Assembly: GCA_029973085.1 (NCBI GenBank)
Contig: JARKTN010000059.1
Coordinates: 1-64,000 of the forward strand
Direction: 5' to 3'
Source: JAHDQI01 sp022705405
GTDB taxonomy: Bacteria > Planctomycetota > Phycisphaerae > Sedimentisphaerales > Anaerohalosphaeraceae
Length of the DNA: 64,000 nt
Position numbers and translations under genes: made by a program. Each line of letters starts with the position of its first letter. The first letter of the stretch is position 1. The notes beneath the pieces were generated by a model, which was given only the letters and a program-made list of their open reading frames with translations, was not told the DNA's origin and ran no database searches. This document shows, in pieces, positions 9,167 to 17,991 of this stretch.

Positions 9167-10213
9167 ATGCAAACCTCTTTGCTAATAATAGTCATTGCTA
9201 TCGGGGCGCTTTTGGCCGCGGGTATCGCGGGGATATTTTCTATGGTCTCAGCTATCCGGCGTCAGGCATCCGCTCAACAGACAGCCGCCGTCCTTCTTCA
9301 GCAGCAATTGGAACAGATGCGTCAATCGCAACAAGCCCTTTCTGAGACGCTCGATAAGAATCTCCAAACCGGACAGCAGAGTATGACGGATTTCCTCAAA
9401 CACAGCGGTACTACCCTGGGCCAATTGAAGGAACAACTGGGCAAACTCAAAGGAGACAGCGAGCAAATGCTTCGGATTGGACAGGATGTCCGTAAGCTGC
9501 AGGATATCCTCCGGGCTCCCAAACTGCGCGGCCAGTTGGGAGAACAGTCCCTGGGCGGGCTGCTGGGCAATATCCTGCCGGCGGAACATTTTGCGCTCCA
9601 GCATACCTTCAAAAACGGAAAAACCGTGGATGCCCTTGTCCGCCTGCCGCAGTACAGCGTATCGGTCGATTCCAAATTTCCGCTGTCCGCATTTGAAAAG
9701 ACGGCCGCCGCAGATAGCGATGAAGAAAAGACGCGGCTTCGCAGACAATTTCAAAGCGACGTGCGCAAACACATCGACAAAATAGCCGACAGTTATATTT
9801 TGCCTGCGGAGAAAACGCTTGATTTTGCCCTGATGTATATTCCAGCGGAAAATGTATATTATGAAACCATCGTCAAATATGAAGACGACAAAACCGATAT
9901 TCTTGAGTACGCTCTGGGCAGGAAAGTGATACCGGTCTCGCCGAATCTGCTGTATGCCTATCTGATGACAATCGTGATGGGGCTGCATGGCATGCAGATT
10001 GAAAAACAGGCGGCTCAGATTCGGGCTACTTTGGGGCGATTGGCCATCGATTTTTCCTCGTTCACTTCGACCTGGGAAATTCTCGGCAGGCATTTGCGCA
10101 ACGCTCAAAGCCAGTACGATGACGGCGGCAGCAAAATCAATAAATTTGCCCTTCAACTTGAACAAATCCAACAGGCCAGGGAATCAGAACAGCCGCCTGA
10201 AAGCGCCGGATAA
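9167..10213 (+). CDS. rmuC: DNA recombination protein RmuC homologue
   Basis: RmuC proteins limit recombination at inverted repeats and carry a restriction-endonuclease-like core. 348 residues: an N-terminal membrane anchor (about 5-24), a Gln-rich coiled coil (about 30-110), then the RmuC domain with LRAPKLRGQLGEQSLGG, the SVDSKFPLSAF motif containing the putative active-site Asp and Lys, LDFALMYIPAENVYYE, and VSPNLLYAYLMTI. The ATG at 9167 has CGGAGA about 10 bases upstream and gives the expected membrane helix at the start. It stands alone, convergent with the fucU-like gene. Confidence 0.93.
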   Translation: MQTSLLIIVIAIGALLAAGIAGIFSMVSAIRRQASAQQTAAVLLQQQLEQMRQSQQALSETLDKNLQTGQQSMTDFLKHSGTTLGQLKEQLGKLKGDSEQMLRIGQDVRKLQDILRAPKLRGQLGEQSLGGLLGNILPAEHFALQHTFKNGKTVDALVRLPQYSVSVDSKFPLSAFEKTAAADSDEEKTRLRRQFQSDVRKHIDKIADSYILPAEKTLDFALMYIPAENVYYETIVKYEDDKTDILEYALGRKVIPVSPNLLYAYLMTIVMGLHGMQIEKQAAQIRATLGRLAIDFSSFTSTWEILGRHLRNAQSQYDDGGSKINKFALQLEQIQQARESEQPPESAG

Positions 10214-10281
10214 TCGCAGAGATTGAGCCGGTTTCCTATAGCTTCGCGCGGACCTGCCTTGCGCTAAAAGTCAAACAGGGG

Positions 10282-10710
10282 TTATGTGACTACGCCTTTT
10301 TTCAGGATGATATTGGCATAGAGGGCCGCCTCGCTGGTAGCTGCTACTGCAAAGGCATCTTTGGCGCGCTGGTAAAAGGCATTTCGTTCGATTTGCTCAA
10401 ATTCGACAAATTTTTCTCCACTGGCCTGGATAATCCTGCGGTATTCGTTCCAGATTGTCGGCTTGACTGGATCGCCCGCGACGACCTGCATTAAAATCGC
10501 CGGCCGCTGCACATATTGATCCAGAGGAAAGAATTTCAGGATCGCCTCCAGCAGGGGCGGAATCGCCAGTCCATCTGCACGAACCAGCCGTCGGGCCATC
10601 GTCGCAGCCGGAAAGTTCCCGTCCGCCAGAACCAGTTCATCGCCATGGCCCATATCCATCAAAACCTTCATCAGATCGGGCGAAAGCACACTCGGTACCC
10701 CTTTTAACAT
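10282..10710 (-). CDS. fucU: RbsD/FucU-family sugar mutarotase (L-fucose mutarotase)
   Basis: FucU interconverts the alpha and beta anomers of L-fucose so that downstream enzymes get the right form. 142 residues, the usual length (E. coli about 140). The N-terminal block MLKGVPSVLSPDLMKVL and MGHGDELVLADGNFPA matches FucU more than RbsD, and His22 is the catalytic histidine. The ATG at 10710 has GGGGA about 8 bases upstream. No other fucose gene is adjacent, so the substrate is inferred from the family only. Confidence 0.88.
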   Translation of the reverse strand: MLKGVPSVLSPDLMKVLMDMGHGDELVLADGNFPAATMARRLVRADGLAIPPLLEAILKFFPLDQYVQRPAILMQVVAGDPVKPTIWNEYRRIIQASGEKFVEFEQIERNAFYQRAKDAFAVAATSEAALYANIILKKGVVT

Positions 10711-10876
10711 ACGGCTATCCCCTTTCAATATGAGTTTTGAAGACAATTCTATCTTCTTGCGGCTGAAAAAACAAGCCGTGGACATTCTGGCCTTGCGAGT
10801 TTATATTATCCGACTGGAACCAGCCATAATTTCTCACCTGCAACGATTTAAATTGCCGATTATTATTCAGAGCAAT

Positions 10877-12223
10877 ATGGAAAAACCGATGGATCCAAAA
10901 ACGAGCAAAAAACCGATCCCTCCGAAGAAGAAGGCATCCTCGTATTGGTTTACGGGAATGCTTCTTACGGCCGTGGCAATGGGTTCTGTGCTGGGCTGTT
11001 TCCTCGGACCTCGGGCCCTAACTCTCAAACCGCTTGGCGATGTATTCCTGAACCTGCTGTACTGCACGGTGACGCCGCTGGTGTTTTTCTCGATTTCTTC
11101 GGCGGTAGCGTCCGCTCGCAATCTGCGACGGCTCGGACGTATTGCCGGATGGATGCTGCTGGTGTTTATCCTCACCGGCGCGATCTCTTCCTGCCTGATG
11201 ATCGCCGCCGTAAAAATCTTTGACCCAGCCCGGGATCTGAATATTCCGATGACAGCGCCTCCGATGCCGCAGGAAGTCAGCATCGGCCAAAAGGTCGCCA
11301 ATACGATCACCGTGAATAACTTTACGCTTCTGTTTAATCGCGAAAACATGCTGGCTCTGATCCTCTTTGCCGTGTTGACCGGTCTTGCGGCGCAGGCCGC
11401 CGGCGTCAAGGGCCGATCCTTTCGCGCATTTTTAACCTCCGGCTCGGCGATCATGGCGCAAATTATCAAACTGATTATGCTGTATGCGCCGTTGGGGCTT
11501 GGGGCGTATTTTGCCTATCTGGTCGGCGTGTTCGGTCCGGATTTGCTGGGCGCTTACGCTCCGGCGATACTCCTTTATTATCCGCTTTCCATTTTATATT
11601 TTCTGATCGGCTTTACCATCTATGCCTCGGCAAGCGGCGGACGGAAGGGATTAAAACGATTCTGGATTCATATTTGGCCGCCTTCGCTGACTGCCCTGGG
11701 CACCGGAAGCAGTCTGGCTGCGCTGCCGGCCAATCTGGAGGCGGCGGCTCAAATCGGCGTGCCCGACGATATACGCAAAATCGTTCTGCCGCTTGGAGCA
11801 TCCATCCATATGGATGGAACATGCCTTGCGGCGATCTTAAAAATCGCCATCCTCTTTGCCCTTTTCGGACGGGATTTTTCCGGACCGTGGGTTTTAACGG
11901 AAGCCGTTGGAGCAGCCCTGCTGGCCGGGATCGTTATGAGCGGAATTCCGGGCGGAGGGTACATCGGAGAGATGATGATTGTGGCCCTGTACGGATTCGG
12001 CCCAGAGGCCCTGCCGGTCATTGCCCTGCTGGGCACGCTGGTCGATCCGCCGGCTACCATGGTAAATGCCTCCGGCGATACCGTCGCGGCCATGGTTGTA
12101 ACCCGGCTGATTGAAGGCAAACAATGGCTGCTGCCCACCCCGCCCAAAACCATCATTCCAAAAGACCAGACGCTAAATCCAGAACCATCGGTTCCGCCGG
12201 AAGTCTGCCTGCAGCAGGGTTGA
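10877..12223 (+). CDS. DAACS-family sodium/proton:amino-acid (dicarboxylate-type) symporter
   Basis: Secondary transporter of the GltP/DctA/SstT fold. About 448 residues from the ATG at 10877 (a second ATG at 10889 is equally possible; neither has a strong ribosome site). Eight helices and two re-entrant hairpins can be placed: GTGSSLAALP is the HP1 serine motif, HMDGT replaces the TM7 NMDGT, GIPGGGYIGEMM is HP2, and TM8 reads DPPATMVNASGD. In glutamate and aspartate transporters TM8 reads D-x-x-R-T-x-x-N; here the arginine that holds the side-chain carboxylate is Ala, so an acidic amino acid is an unlikely substrate. The N-terminus is Lys/Pro-rich. Divergent from fucU. Confidence 0.88.
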   Translation: MEKPMDPKTSKKPIPPKKKASSYWFTGMLLTAVAMGSVLGCFLGPRALTLKPLGDVFLNLLYCTVTPLVFFSISSAVASARNLRRLGRIAGWMLLVFILTGAISSCLMIAAVKIFDPARDLNIPMTAPPMPQEVSIGQKVANTITVNNFTLLFNRENMLALILFAVLTGLAAQAAGVKGRSFRAFLTSGSAIMAQIIKLIMLYAPLGLGAYFAYLVGVFGPDLLGAYAPAILLYYPLSILYFLIGFTIYASASGGRKGLKRFWIHIWPPSLTALGTGSSLAALPANLEAAAQIGVPDDIRKIVLPLGASIHMDGTCLAAILKIAILFALFGRDFSGPWVLTEAVGAALLAGIVMSGIPGGGYIGEMMIVALYGFGPEALPVIALLGTLVDPPATMVNASGDTVAAMVVTRLIEGKQWLLPTPPKTIIPKDQTLNPEPSVPPEVCLQQG

Positions 12224-12359
12224 AAAAATATTTCCTGCCGACCTCTTCGGAAATCTGAACAAAACCAAGCGCCGAGGTTCACTCTGACGGTTTCGATATT
12301 TTCTCGAAAGAATAATGCGCCCCCTCTTCTTATCGCCCAATGAATGGGTTTTATACAAA

Positions 12360-12397
12360 AAAACAAAGGACTCACATTGCTGTAAGTCCTTTGTTTT
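12360..12397 (-). terminator. Terminator after initiator tRNA-Met
   Basis: A 13-bp perfect stem (arms 12360-12372 and 12385-12397, 12-base loop) begins 16 bases after the tRNA 3' end and is followed on the minus strand by a T run. It can also serve the symporter gene on the plus strand. Confidence 0.85.
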
Positions 12398-12412
12398 CAA
12401 TACTTATGAAAA

Positions 12413-12486
<74 letters not shown>

Positions 12487-12544
12487 ATCAATTTATTTTT
12501 CTATTATACTGTAGATACACAAACGCTGCAACAAGCCATCCAAA

Positions 12545-12961
12545 TCATTTTTTTAATTTCTGACGAATTTTTTCTGCGACCTGCAAGGCCCTGCCTTCCG
12601 GGTATTGAAAAGACGGCCAATGCTTAAATACGCCGTCTCCCGTCTTTCGAGGGATTATATGAAAATGCAGGTGCTCAACGATCTGCCCCGCCGCTCGACC
12701 GCTATTGCACAGGATATTATACCCATCTGCCTCCATCGCCCGCTGGACAGCCCCCGCCAATTGGGCCAGTCGAGCCATCAAAGGTTCCAGCGCCTGCGGC
12801 GGGCAATCCTCCAGCCGGCTGCAATGATGCTTTGGAATCAGCAGCGTATGGCCGTCCCGGATGGGTCCTATGTCCAGAAACGCCAGCACATGGTCATCTT
12901 CATAGACCTTAAAACTGCCGATCTGGCCAGCGGCGATTTTACAAAAAATACAGTCGCTCAT
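12545..12961 (-). CDS. HIT-family nucleotide hydrolase/transferase (Hint-like)
   Basis: Histidine-triad protein; family members cleave nucleoside phosphoramidates or dinucleoside polyphosphates. 138 residues with the triad HLHFHIIP (about 109-116), an N-terminal CIFCKIAAG block with Cys4 and Cys7, and LIPKHHCSR. It starts 27 bases after the terminator that ends the ribosomal cluster, so it probably has a separate transcript or lives on read-through. The exact substrate is unknown. Confidence 0.93.
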   Translation of the reverse strand: MSDCIFCKIAAGQIGSFKVYEDDHVLAFLDIGPIRDGHTLLIPKHHCSRLEDCPPQALEPLMARLAQLAGAVQRAMEADGYNILCNSGRAAGQIVEHLHFHIIPRKTGDGVFKHWPSFQYPEGRALQVAEKIRQKLKK

Positions 12962-12987
12962 AAATTTACCCCCGCCATCTGTTCAAA

Positions 12988-13018
12988 TAAAAAAGGCGGA
13001 CCTGAAACGATCCGCCTG
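12988..13018 (-). terminator. Terminator at the end of the ribosomal supercluster
   Basis: Stem arms 12994-13000 and 13011-13017 (AGGCGGA/TCCGCCT, 10-base loop) with six T residues after it on the minus strand, 17 bases past the rplQ stop. Confidence 0.85.
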
Positions 13019-13034
13019 CTGTCCATATTCGGGA

Positions 13035-13475
13035 TTACTTCTTTTCCGATGCCGCTTCTTTTTCCTTGCCCTGTTCCACCAGTTGAAGCAGCACCAATTG
13101 TCCGTTGTCTCCAAGGCGCCGTTTATCCAGTTTGATAATCCGGGTATAACCGCCTTTACGATCCAGATACCGGGGGCCGATCTCGCTGAACAGTTTTCCG
13201 ACCACCGTTCCGGCCTTGACCATCTGTCCGTCTTCTTCTTTATAGATCGCCCGGTTGTTGAGCAGCTGAATCGCGCGCCGCCGAGCCGCCAAGTTGCCTT
13301 TTTTGGCCAGTGTAATCAGTTTTTCTGCAAACCCGCGAACTTCTTTGGCCTTCTCAATGGTTGTAGAGATCGTCTCATGCTCAAACAGCGAGGCCGCCAG
13401 ATTTCGACGCATGGCCAGACGATGTTCACTGGTTCGATTTAATTGTCTTCCCGCTACACGATGACGCATATTCAA
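13035..13475 (-). CDS. rplQ: 50S ribosomal protein bL17
   Basis: Large-subunit protein near the exit tunnel. 146 residues; the conserved start MRHRVAGRQLNRTSEHRLAMRRNLAASL is intact, and the tail after residue 118 is a short charged extension. Last gene of the alpha operon, 29 bases after rpoA, closed by the terminator at 12988-13018. Two in-frame Met codons (1 and 3) are both near the usual start. Confidence 0.97.
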   Translation of the reverse strand: MNMRHRVAGRQLNRTSEHRLAMRRNLAASLFEHETISTTIEKAKEVRGFAEKLITLAKKGNLAARRRAIQLLNNRAIYKEEDGQMVKAGTVVGKLFSEIGPRYLDRKGGYTRIIKLDKRRLGDNGQLVLLQLVEQGKEKEAASEKK

Positions 13476-13504
13476 TCACCTCAATTTCTCAGTCTTTGCC
13501 GTGC

Positions 13505-14503
13505 CTATTGTTCGGTCATGCCCAAAGACAAACCAAAATCGGCCAGTTTTCGGCGTACTTCACGCAAACTTGTTTTTCCAAAACTGCGGATCTTCAGCAA
13601 ATCCGCTTCCGTCATTTTTGCCAATTGCCCTACCGTCTGGATATTGTTGGCCTCCAGGCAGTTGCTGGAGCGGACAGTCAGTTCCAGCGACTCGATCGGC
13701 ATCGCCAGTTTGGCCGCCATCTGTTCGTCGACCGCTTTGACCTCCGGTTCTTCGGTTCGAACTTCTTCGCTGACCGTTTCCTTGCCCAACTGCTCATACT
13801 GAACGATCGGGTTAATGTACTTTCGCAGGATCTTGCCCGCTTCCACCAGGGCCATTTCCGGCAAAACCGTTCCATCGGTCCAGATCTCCAGAATCAGTTT
13901 ATCATAGTTGGTCCGCTGGCCGACGCGAGTATCTTCAATCTTATATCGCACACGCAGAACCGGCGAGTAAATCGCATCCACTTCAATTCGTCCCGCTTCC
14001 TGATCAAACCGGTCCGCTTCTGCGATCCGCTCGGCGGCCGGCGAATAACCCCGACCGCTGCCAACCGCCATCTCCATCTCAAACTTGACGTTGTCGGTTA
14101 ATGTGGCCAGCACCAGATCCTTGTTGATGATCTCAATAGGCGGATCGCACTTGATCATACCAGCCGTTACCGGTCCAGTTTTGGAGGCGCTGACCTTGAT
14201 GGTTCGCGGCTGCTCGCTCTGCATCCGAAACACGAGTTTCTTGACGTTCAATACGATGTCCGTCACGTCTTCCATCACGCCCGGAATAGAGGTAAATTCG
14301 TGATCGACGCCCGAAATCTTGATGGACTCTACGGCGCTGCCCTCCAGGGAGGACAGCAGGATGCGGCGCAGACTATTGCCGATGGTCGTGCCGAATCCGC
14401 ATTCAAACGGTTCAATCACAAATCGCCCATATCGATCCGTGGATACCTCCGGGTCTTTTTGCACCCGTGTAGGCAGTTCTAAACCTCTCCAGGTTATTCT
14501 CAT
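13505..14503 (-). CDS. rpoA: RNA polymerase alpha subunit
   Basis: Scaffolds core polymerase assembly and contacts upstream promoter DNA and activators. 332 residues: N-terminal dimer domain (FGTTIGNSLRRILLSSLEGSAV) and C-terminal domain (LELTVRSSNCLEANNIQTVGQL). The start is the ATG at 14503 (MRITWRG); GGGAGG lies 8 bases upstream. The in-frame TTG at 14518 overlaps that ribosome site and is rejected. Preceded by rpsD. Confidence 0.97.
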   Translation of the reverse strand: MRITWRGLELPTRVQKDPEVSTDRYGRFVIEPFECGFGTTIGNSLRRILLSSLEGSAVESIKISGVDHEFTSIPGVMEDVTDIVLNVKKLVFRMQSEQPRTIKVSASKTGPVTAGMIKCDPPIEIINKDLVLATLTDNVKFEMEMAVGSGRGYSPAAERIAEADRFDQEAGRIEVDAIYSPVLRVRYKIEDTRVGQRTNYDKLILEIWTDGTVLPEMALVEAGKILRKYINPIVQYEQLGKETVSEEVRTEEPEVKAVDEQMAAKLAMPIESLELTVRSSNCLEANNIQTVGQLAKMTEADLLKIRSFGKTSLREVRRKLADFGLSLGMTEQ

Positions 14504-14606
14504 AAATAAGCCTCCCAAACTTCGGCGAATGTTCTCAGCGGTTTCCCTGGGTCAGGCGTAATGGAAACTCGCTATCCGGGATTCGCCTGCTTTTTGAAAT
14601 AGTTCT

Positions 14607-15239
14607 TTACCTTGAGCAGAATTCCACAACCAGCTGCTCTTCAATCGCCAGCTGCACATCTTCCCGCGAAGGAAGCGAAACCACCGTCGCGGCCGGTTTG
14701 GACGCATCCATCTGCAGCCATCCCTGCACCTGATAATTCGGATTGGCTTCCAGCTGGGCTTTTACCAGTTTTCGCGACCGATCCGAGTTTTTCAGAACAA
14801 TCTTGTCTCCGATATTGACTGTTCGGTCCGGCACATCCACGCGACGGCCGTTCAGATAGATATGGCCGTGGGCGATCAGCTGGCGGGCCGCTTTGCGCGA
14901 CGGGGCAAAATTCAGTTTATAAACGACATTATCCAGCCGTCGTTCCAGCAGTTCCAGCAGATTGCGCCCGGTATTGCCTTTTCGCCGAACGGCCTCTCGA
15001 AAGAAACTCATAAACTGCTTTTCCATCAGGCCGTAATAACGTTTAACCTTTTGCTTTTCGCGAAGACGAACGCCGTAATCGCTGTATCGGCCGCGCCGCC
15101 AGCCGTGCTGACCGGGGGCCATGCTTCGCTCCCGCCGCTCAATAGCGCATTTGGCCGTCTCACAACGGGCGCCTTTGAGCATCAGTTTCATGCCTTCCCG
15201 GCGACATTGCCGACATGTGGGTTCAAGATAACGTGCCAT
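14607..15239 (-). CDS. rpsD: 30S ribosomal protein uS4
   Basis: Primary 16S rRNA binder and, in many bacteria, a translational regulator of its operon. 210 residues. The zinc-type N-terminus is kept: CRQC followed by CETAKC, four cysteines within residues 9-31. The S4 RNA-binding domain (LDNVVYKLNFAPSRKAARQLIAHGHI) follows. Confidence 0.97.
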   Translation of the reverse strand: MARYLEPTCRQCRREGMKLMLKGARCETAKCAIERRERSMAPGQHGWRRGRYSDYGVRLREKQKVKRYYGLMEKQFMSFFREAVRRKGNTGRNLLELLERRLDNVVYKLNFAPSRKAARQLIAHGHIYLNGRRVDVPDRTVNIGDKIVLKNSDRSRKLVKAQLEANPNYQVQGWLQMDASKPAATVVSLPSREDVQLAIEEQLVVEFCSR

Positions 15240-15287
15240 GTTTTGTCTATTTCCTAAGATTGATTGGTTTTGGGTTCATTTCCCTTT

Positions 15288-15668
15288 TTATACGCGCCGA
15301 CGCTTCCGAGGACGACAGCCGTTGTGAGGAATCGGCGTGACATCTTCAATAGAGGCGATCCGAAGGCCGGCCTGCTGAATTGCCGAAATGGCCGATTCGC
15401 GACCGGAACCGGGGCCTTTCACCCGGCTTTCCACCTCTCGCAGGCCGTTGCGCATTGCCGTACGGGCCGCTTTTTCCGCCGCCCGCTGCGCCGCAAACGG
15501 CGTACTTTTTCGGGATCCCTTAAAGCCCACGCTGCCGCCGGAATCCTGGCTGATTGCATCGCCGTCCATATCCGTCACCGTGATCAGGGTGTTGTTGAAG
15601 GTGGCCGTAATATACACGATCCCCCGTACCACATTCTTTCTGATTTTTCGCTTTACACTTTTTGCCAT
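15288..15668 (-). CDS. rpsK: 30S ribosomal protein uS11
   Basis: Platform protein of the small subunit. 126 residues, full length. The core ITATFNNTLITVTD and the C-terminal PHNGCRPRKRRRV are conserved. It lies between rpsM and rpsD in the alpha operon. Confidence 0.98.
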   Translation of the reverse strand: MAKSVKRKIRKNVVRGIVYITATFNNTLITVTDMDGDAISQDSGGSVGFKGSRKSTPFAAQRAAEKAARTAMRNGLREVESRVKGPGSGRESAISAIQQAGLRIASIEDVTPIPHNGCRPRKRRRV

Positions 15669-15719
15669 CTGTCTTCACGTCCTCGACTGAATAACGTTTT
15701 CGCTTCGCTCGGGTCGCCG

Positions 15720-16103
15720 TTAACGCATTTCTTTTACGCTCTTCTTGCCGGCCACAGTTTTCTTCCTGCCTTTCCGGGTTCGGGCGTTGCTCTGGGTCTG
15801 CTGCCCGCGAACCGGCAGCCCCCTGCGGTGTCGAATCCCCCGATAGCAGGTAATATCCCGCAGCCGAGCGATATCCTGAGAAACCTTGCGACGCAACTGG
15901 CCTTCCACCAGGTAATCGCGGTCAATGATCTGGCTGATTCGGCTGACTTCATCTTCCGACAGTTTTCCGGCCCGCAGATTTCCATCAATCTTGGCTTCCT
16001 GCAGTATTTTACAGGCGCTGTGGCGGCCGATGCCGTGAATATACGTCAGCGCAATCCACGCCGGTTTATTATTGGGTACATCCACACCTATGATACGCGG
16101 CAT
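15720..16103 (-). CDS. rpsM: 30S ribosomal protein uS13
   Basis: Small-subunit head protein contacting P-site tRNA and bL31/uL5 bridges. 127 residues with MPRIIGVDVPNNK, the YIHGIG helix-two-turn-helix motif and the C-terminal RGQQTQSNARTRKG tail. It follows rpmJ by 40 bases, the classic infA-rpmJ-rpsM order. Confidence 0.98.
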   Translation of the reverse strand: MPRIIGVDVPNNKPAWIALTYIHGIGRHSACKILQEAKIDGNLRAGKLSEDEVSRISQIIDRDYLVEGQLRRKVSQDIARLRDITCYRGIRHRRGLPVRGQQTQSNARTRKGRKKTVAGKKSVKEMR

Positions 16104-16143
16104 ATTGACTCCTGTCCTTTTACGGGTTGCTTTTCATGGGTTC

Positions 16144-16260
16144 TCAGCCCTGACGCTGTTTATGACGCGGATTGGCTGAGCAAATCACGCGCAAAACCCC
16201 TTTGCGCCGGACCAGTTTGCAATTCTCGCAAATTCGTTTTACAGAACTTCGTACTTTCAT
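16144..16260 (-). CDS. rpmJ: 50S ribosomal protein bL36
   Basis: Zinc-ribbon protein of the large subunit. 38 residues, read directly from the minus strand: it starts MKVRSSVKRICENCK. The four zinc ligands Cys11, Cys14, Cys27 and His33 are all present, so this is the zinc-dependent form. It lies between infA and rpsM. Confidence 0.97.
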   Translation of the reverse strand: MKVRSSVKRICENCKLVRRKGVLRVICSANPRHKQRQG

Positions 16261-16286
16261 GCTATCACCTTCTACGCTTTGACTGT

Positions 16287-16502
16287 CTAACTTCGCAATA
16301 CGATACGCCCTTTGGTCAGATCATACGGACTCATTTCCACGGTCACCATATCGCCCGGTAAAATCCGGATAAAATGCATACGCATCTTACCGGACACATG
16401 AGCCAGAATCTGATGCTTGTTGCTCAGCTCCACGCGAAACATCGCATTGGGCAGGGCCTCGATTACCTTCGCTTCCAGTTTAATGGCGTCTTTTTTGGCC
16501 AT
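16287..16502 (-). CDS. infA: Translation initiation factor IF-1
   Basis: Binds the A site of the 30S subunit during initiation. 71 residues, one OB-fold: MAKKDAIKLEAKVIEALPN, then GKMRMHFIRILPGD and the C-terminal SPYDLTKGRIVLR. Located between map and rpmJ, as in most spc/alpha clusters. Confidence 0.98.
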   Translation of the reverse strand: MAKKDAIKLEAKVIEALPNAMFRVELSNKHQILAHVSGKMRMHFIRILPGDMVTVEMSPYDLTKGRIVLRS

Positions 16503-16540
16503 ATTGCCTTTTTCTTACTGCTCTGATTTATCCGGCCGGA

Positions 16541-17326
16541 TCAACCGGCCAACCGGCTTAATACCTCACATCCGCCGGCTACTACCGCTATCGTATGTTC
16601 AAAATGAGCCGAATATTTACGATCCCGAGTTACGACCGTCCAGCCGTCCTTGAGGGTGCGAACCGCCGCACGCCCCAGATTTACCATCGGCTCAACCGCA
16701 AGCACCATGCCTTCCTGAAGCACAATATCCTCTTGCAGCAGCAGGCGGCTGACAAAATTGGGCACTTTCGGGTCTTCGTGCATTTCGGCGCCAATGCCGT
16801 GTCCGACATAGTCGGTCACCACTGAACAACCCGCTTGTTTGGCACAGGCCTCCATCTGCCCGGCAATCTGACTCCATTTGACGCCCGGGGCCATATTTTC
16901 TATGGCAATGTCCAGCATCCGCTCGGTCACTTCCATCAGAACCTGATGCCTCGGGTGAATCTGGCCGATTCCGACGGTAAAGGCCGCATCTCCACAATAG
17001 CCGTTCAGTTTGACCCCAAAATCCACACTGAGCAGATCCCCGTTTTTAAGAACTACATCCGGCGAAGGGATCCCGTGCACCAGCTGCTCATTGATCGAGG
17101 CACAAATAGCGCCCGGAAACGGGCGGCCTCCATGAGGATTTGGAACTCCTTCAAACAGGGCTACCGCCCCGGCTTCCTGGGTCATCTGTCGGGCAATGCA
17201 ATCCAGAAAGGCCGTATTGACTCCCGGCTGGGCTTCTCGTTTCAATTTTGAAAGAACCTTCGCCACGACCTGGCAGGCCTGACGAATCAACTCGATCTCC
17301 CGGCGGCTTTTTAACTTAATCGCCAT
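16541..17326 (-). CDS. map: Methionine aminopeptidase, type I
   Basis: Removes the N-terminal Met from new proteins; two-metal enzyme. 261 residues from the ATG at 17326. The ligand set is readable: Asp in SVDFGVKLNGYCGDAAFTV, His in GHGIGAEMHEDPKV, Glu in AVEPMVNLG and Glu in HFEHTIAVV. A TTG start at 17341 would overlap the adk stop and is less likely, as an AGGCGG site sits in front of the ATG. It follows adk by 11 bases. Confidence 0.96.
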   Translation of the reverse strand: MAIKLKSRREIELIRQACQVVAKVLSKLKREAQPGVNTAFLDCIARQMTQEAGAVALFEGVPNPHGGRPFPGAICASINEQLVHGIPSPDVVLKNGDLLSVDFGVKLNGYCGDAAFTVGIGQIHPRHQVLMEVTERMLDIAIENMAPGVKWSQIAGQMEACAKQAGCSVVTDYVGHGIGAEMHEDPKVPNFVSRLLLQEDIVLQEGMVLAVEPMVNLGRAAVRTLKDGWTVVTRDRKYSAHFEHTIAVVAGGCEVLSRLAG

Positions 17327-17337
17327 ATCCGCCTGAC

Positions 17338-17991
17338 TCAAACAGACGCGGCCTCCAGGGCCTTAAAAACCGCCTCTGTCACCGAATCAATCGGCCGATC
17401 GGCGTCAATTTCCAGAATTCGGCTCTGTCGGCTCTGGTAATATCCGAGCACTGCCGCCGTCTGTTCATGATATGTCTTCAGCCGGTTGGAAACCACTTCC
17501 GGCGTATCATCTTTTCGCTGGACCAGCGGGCCGCAGCCCTTGTCGCACCAGCCGTCTTTTTTCGGTTTTAAGTTCACCACATGGTAAACCGCGCCGCACT
17601 GGGGGCAACTTCGCCGTCCGGTCATTCGGCCCAGGATCGCTTCATCCGGAACCTGAAGACATACAATCGCATCAATTTGTTCCCCGGCTTTTTTCAGGGC
17701 TGCATCCAGCCCTTCGGCCTGCACTATCGTTCGGGGAAATCCGTCCAGCACATAGCCGGTCGATGAGGTCTTCCTGATCGCCCCGATCATCATATCAATG
17801 ATCAAATCATCCGGCACCAGTCCGCCGCTGTCCATAAACGACTGGGCCTTTTTTCCAAGATCGCTTCCGGCAGCCCTCTCGGACCGCAAAATATCTCCGC
17901 TGGACAAATGAGCCAGCCCGTACCGCTCCACAATCCGTTTGCATTGCGTGCCTTTTCCAGCGCCGGGAGGTCCAAGCAGAATCAGTTTCAT
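17338..17991 (-). CDS. adk: Adenylate kinase, zinc-LID type
   Basis: Interconverts ATP plus AMP with two ADP. 217 residues, the long form. P-loop GPPGAGKGTQC, DGFPRT motif, and a LID carrying CPQC and a later CDKGC pair, which together give the zinc site seen in many Gram-positive and other bacterial enzymes. Its ATG overlaps the secY stop by 4 bases (ATGA), so the two are translationally coupled. Confidence 0.97.
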   Translation of the reverse strand: MKLILLGPPGAGKGTQCKRIVERYGLAHLSSGDILRSERAAGSDLGKKAQSFMDSGGLVPDDLIIDMMIGAIRKTSSTGYVLDGFPRTIVQAEGLDAALKKAGEQIDAIVCLQVPDEAILGRMTGRRSCPQCGAVYHVVNLKPKKDGWCDKGCGPLVQRKDDTPEVVSNRLKTYHEQTAAVLGYYQSRQSRILEIDADRPIDSVTEAVFKALEAASV

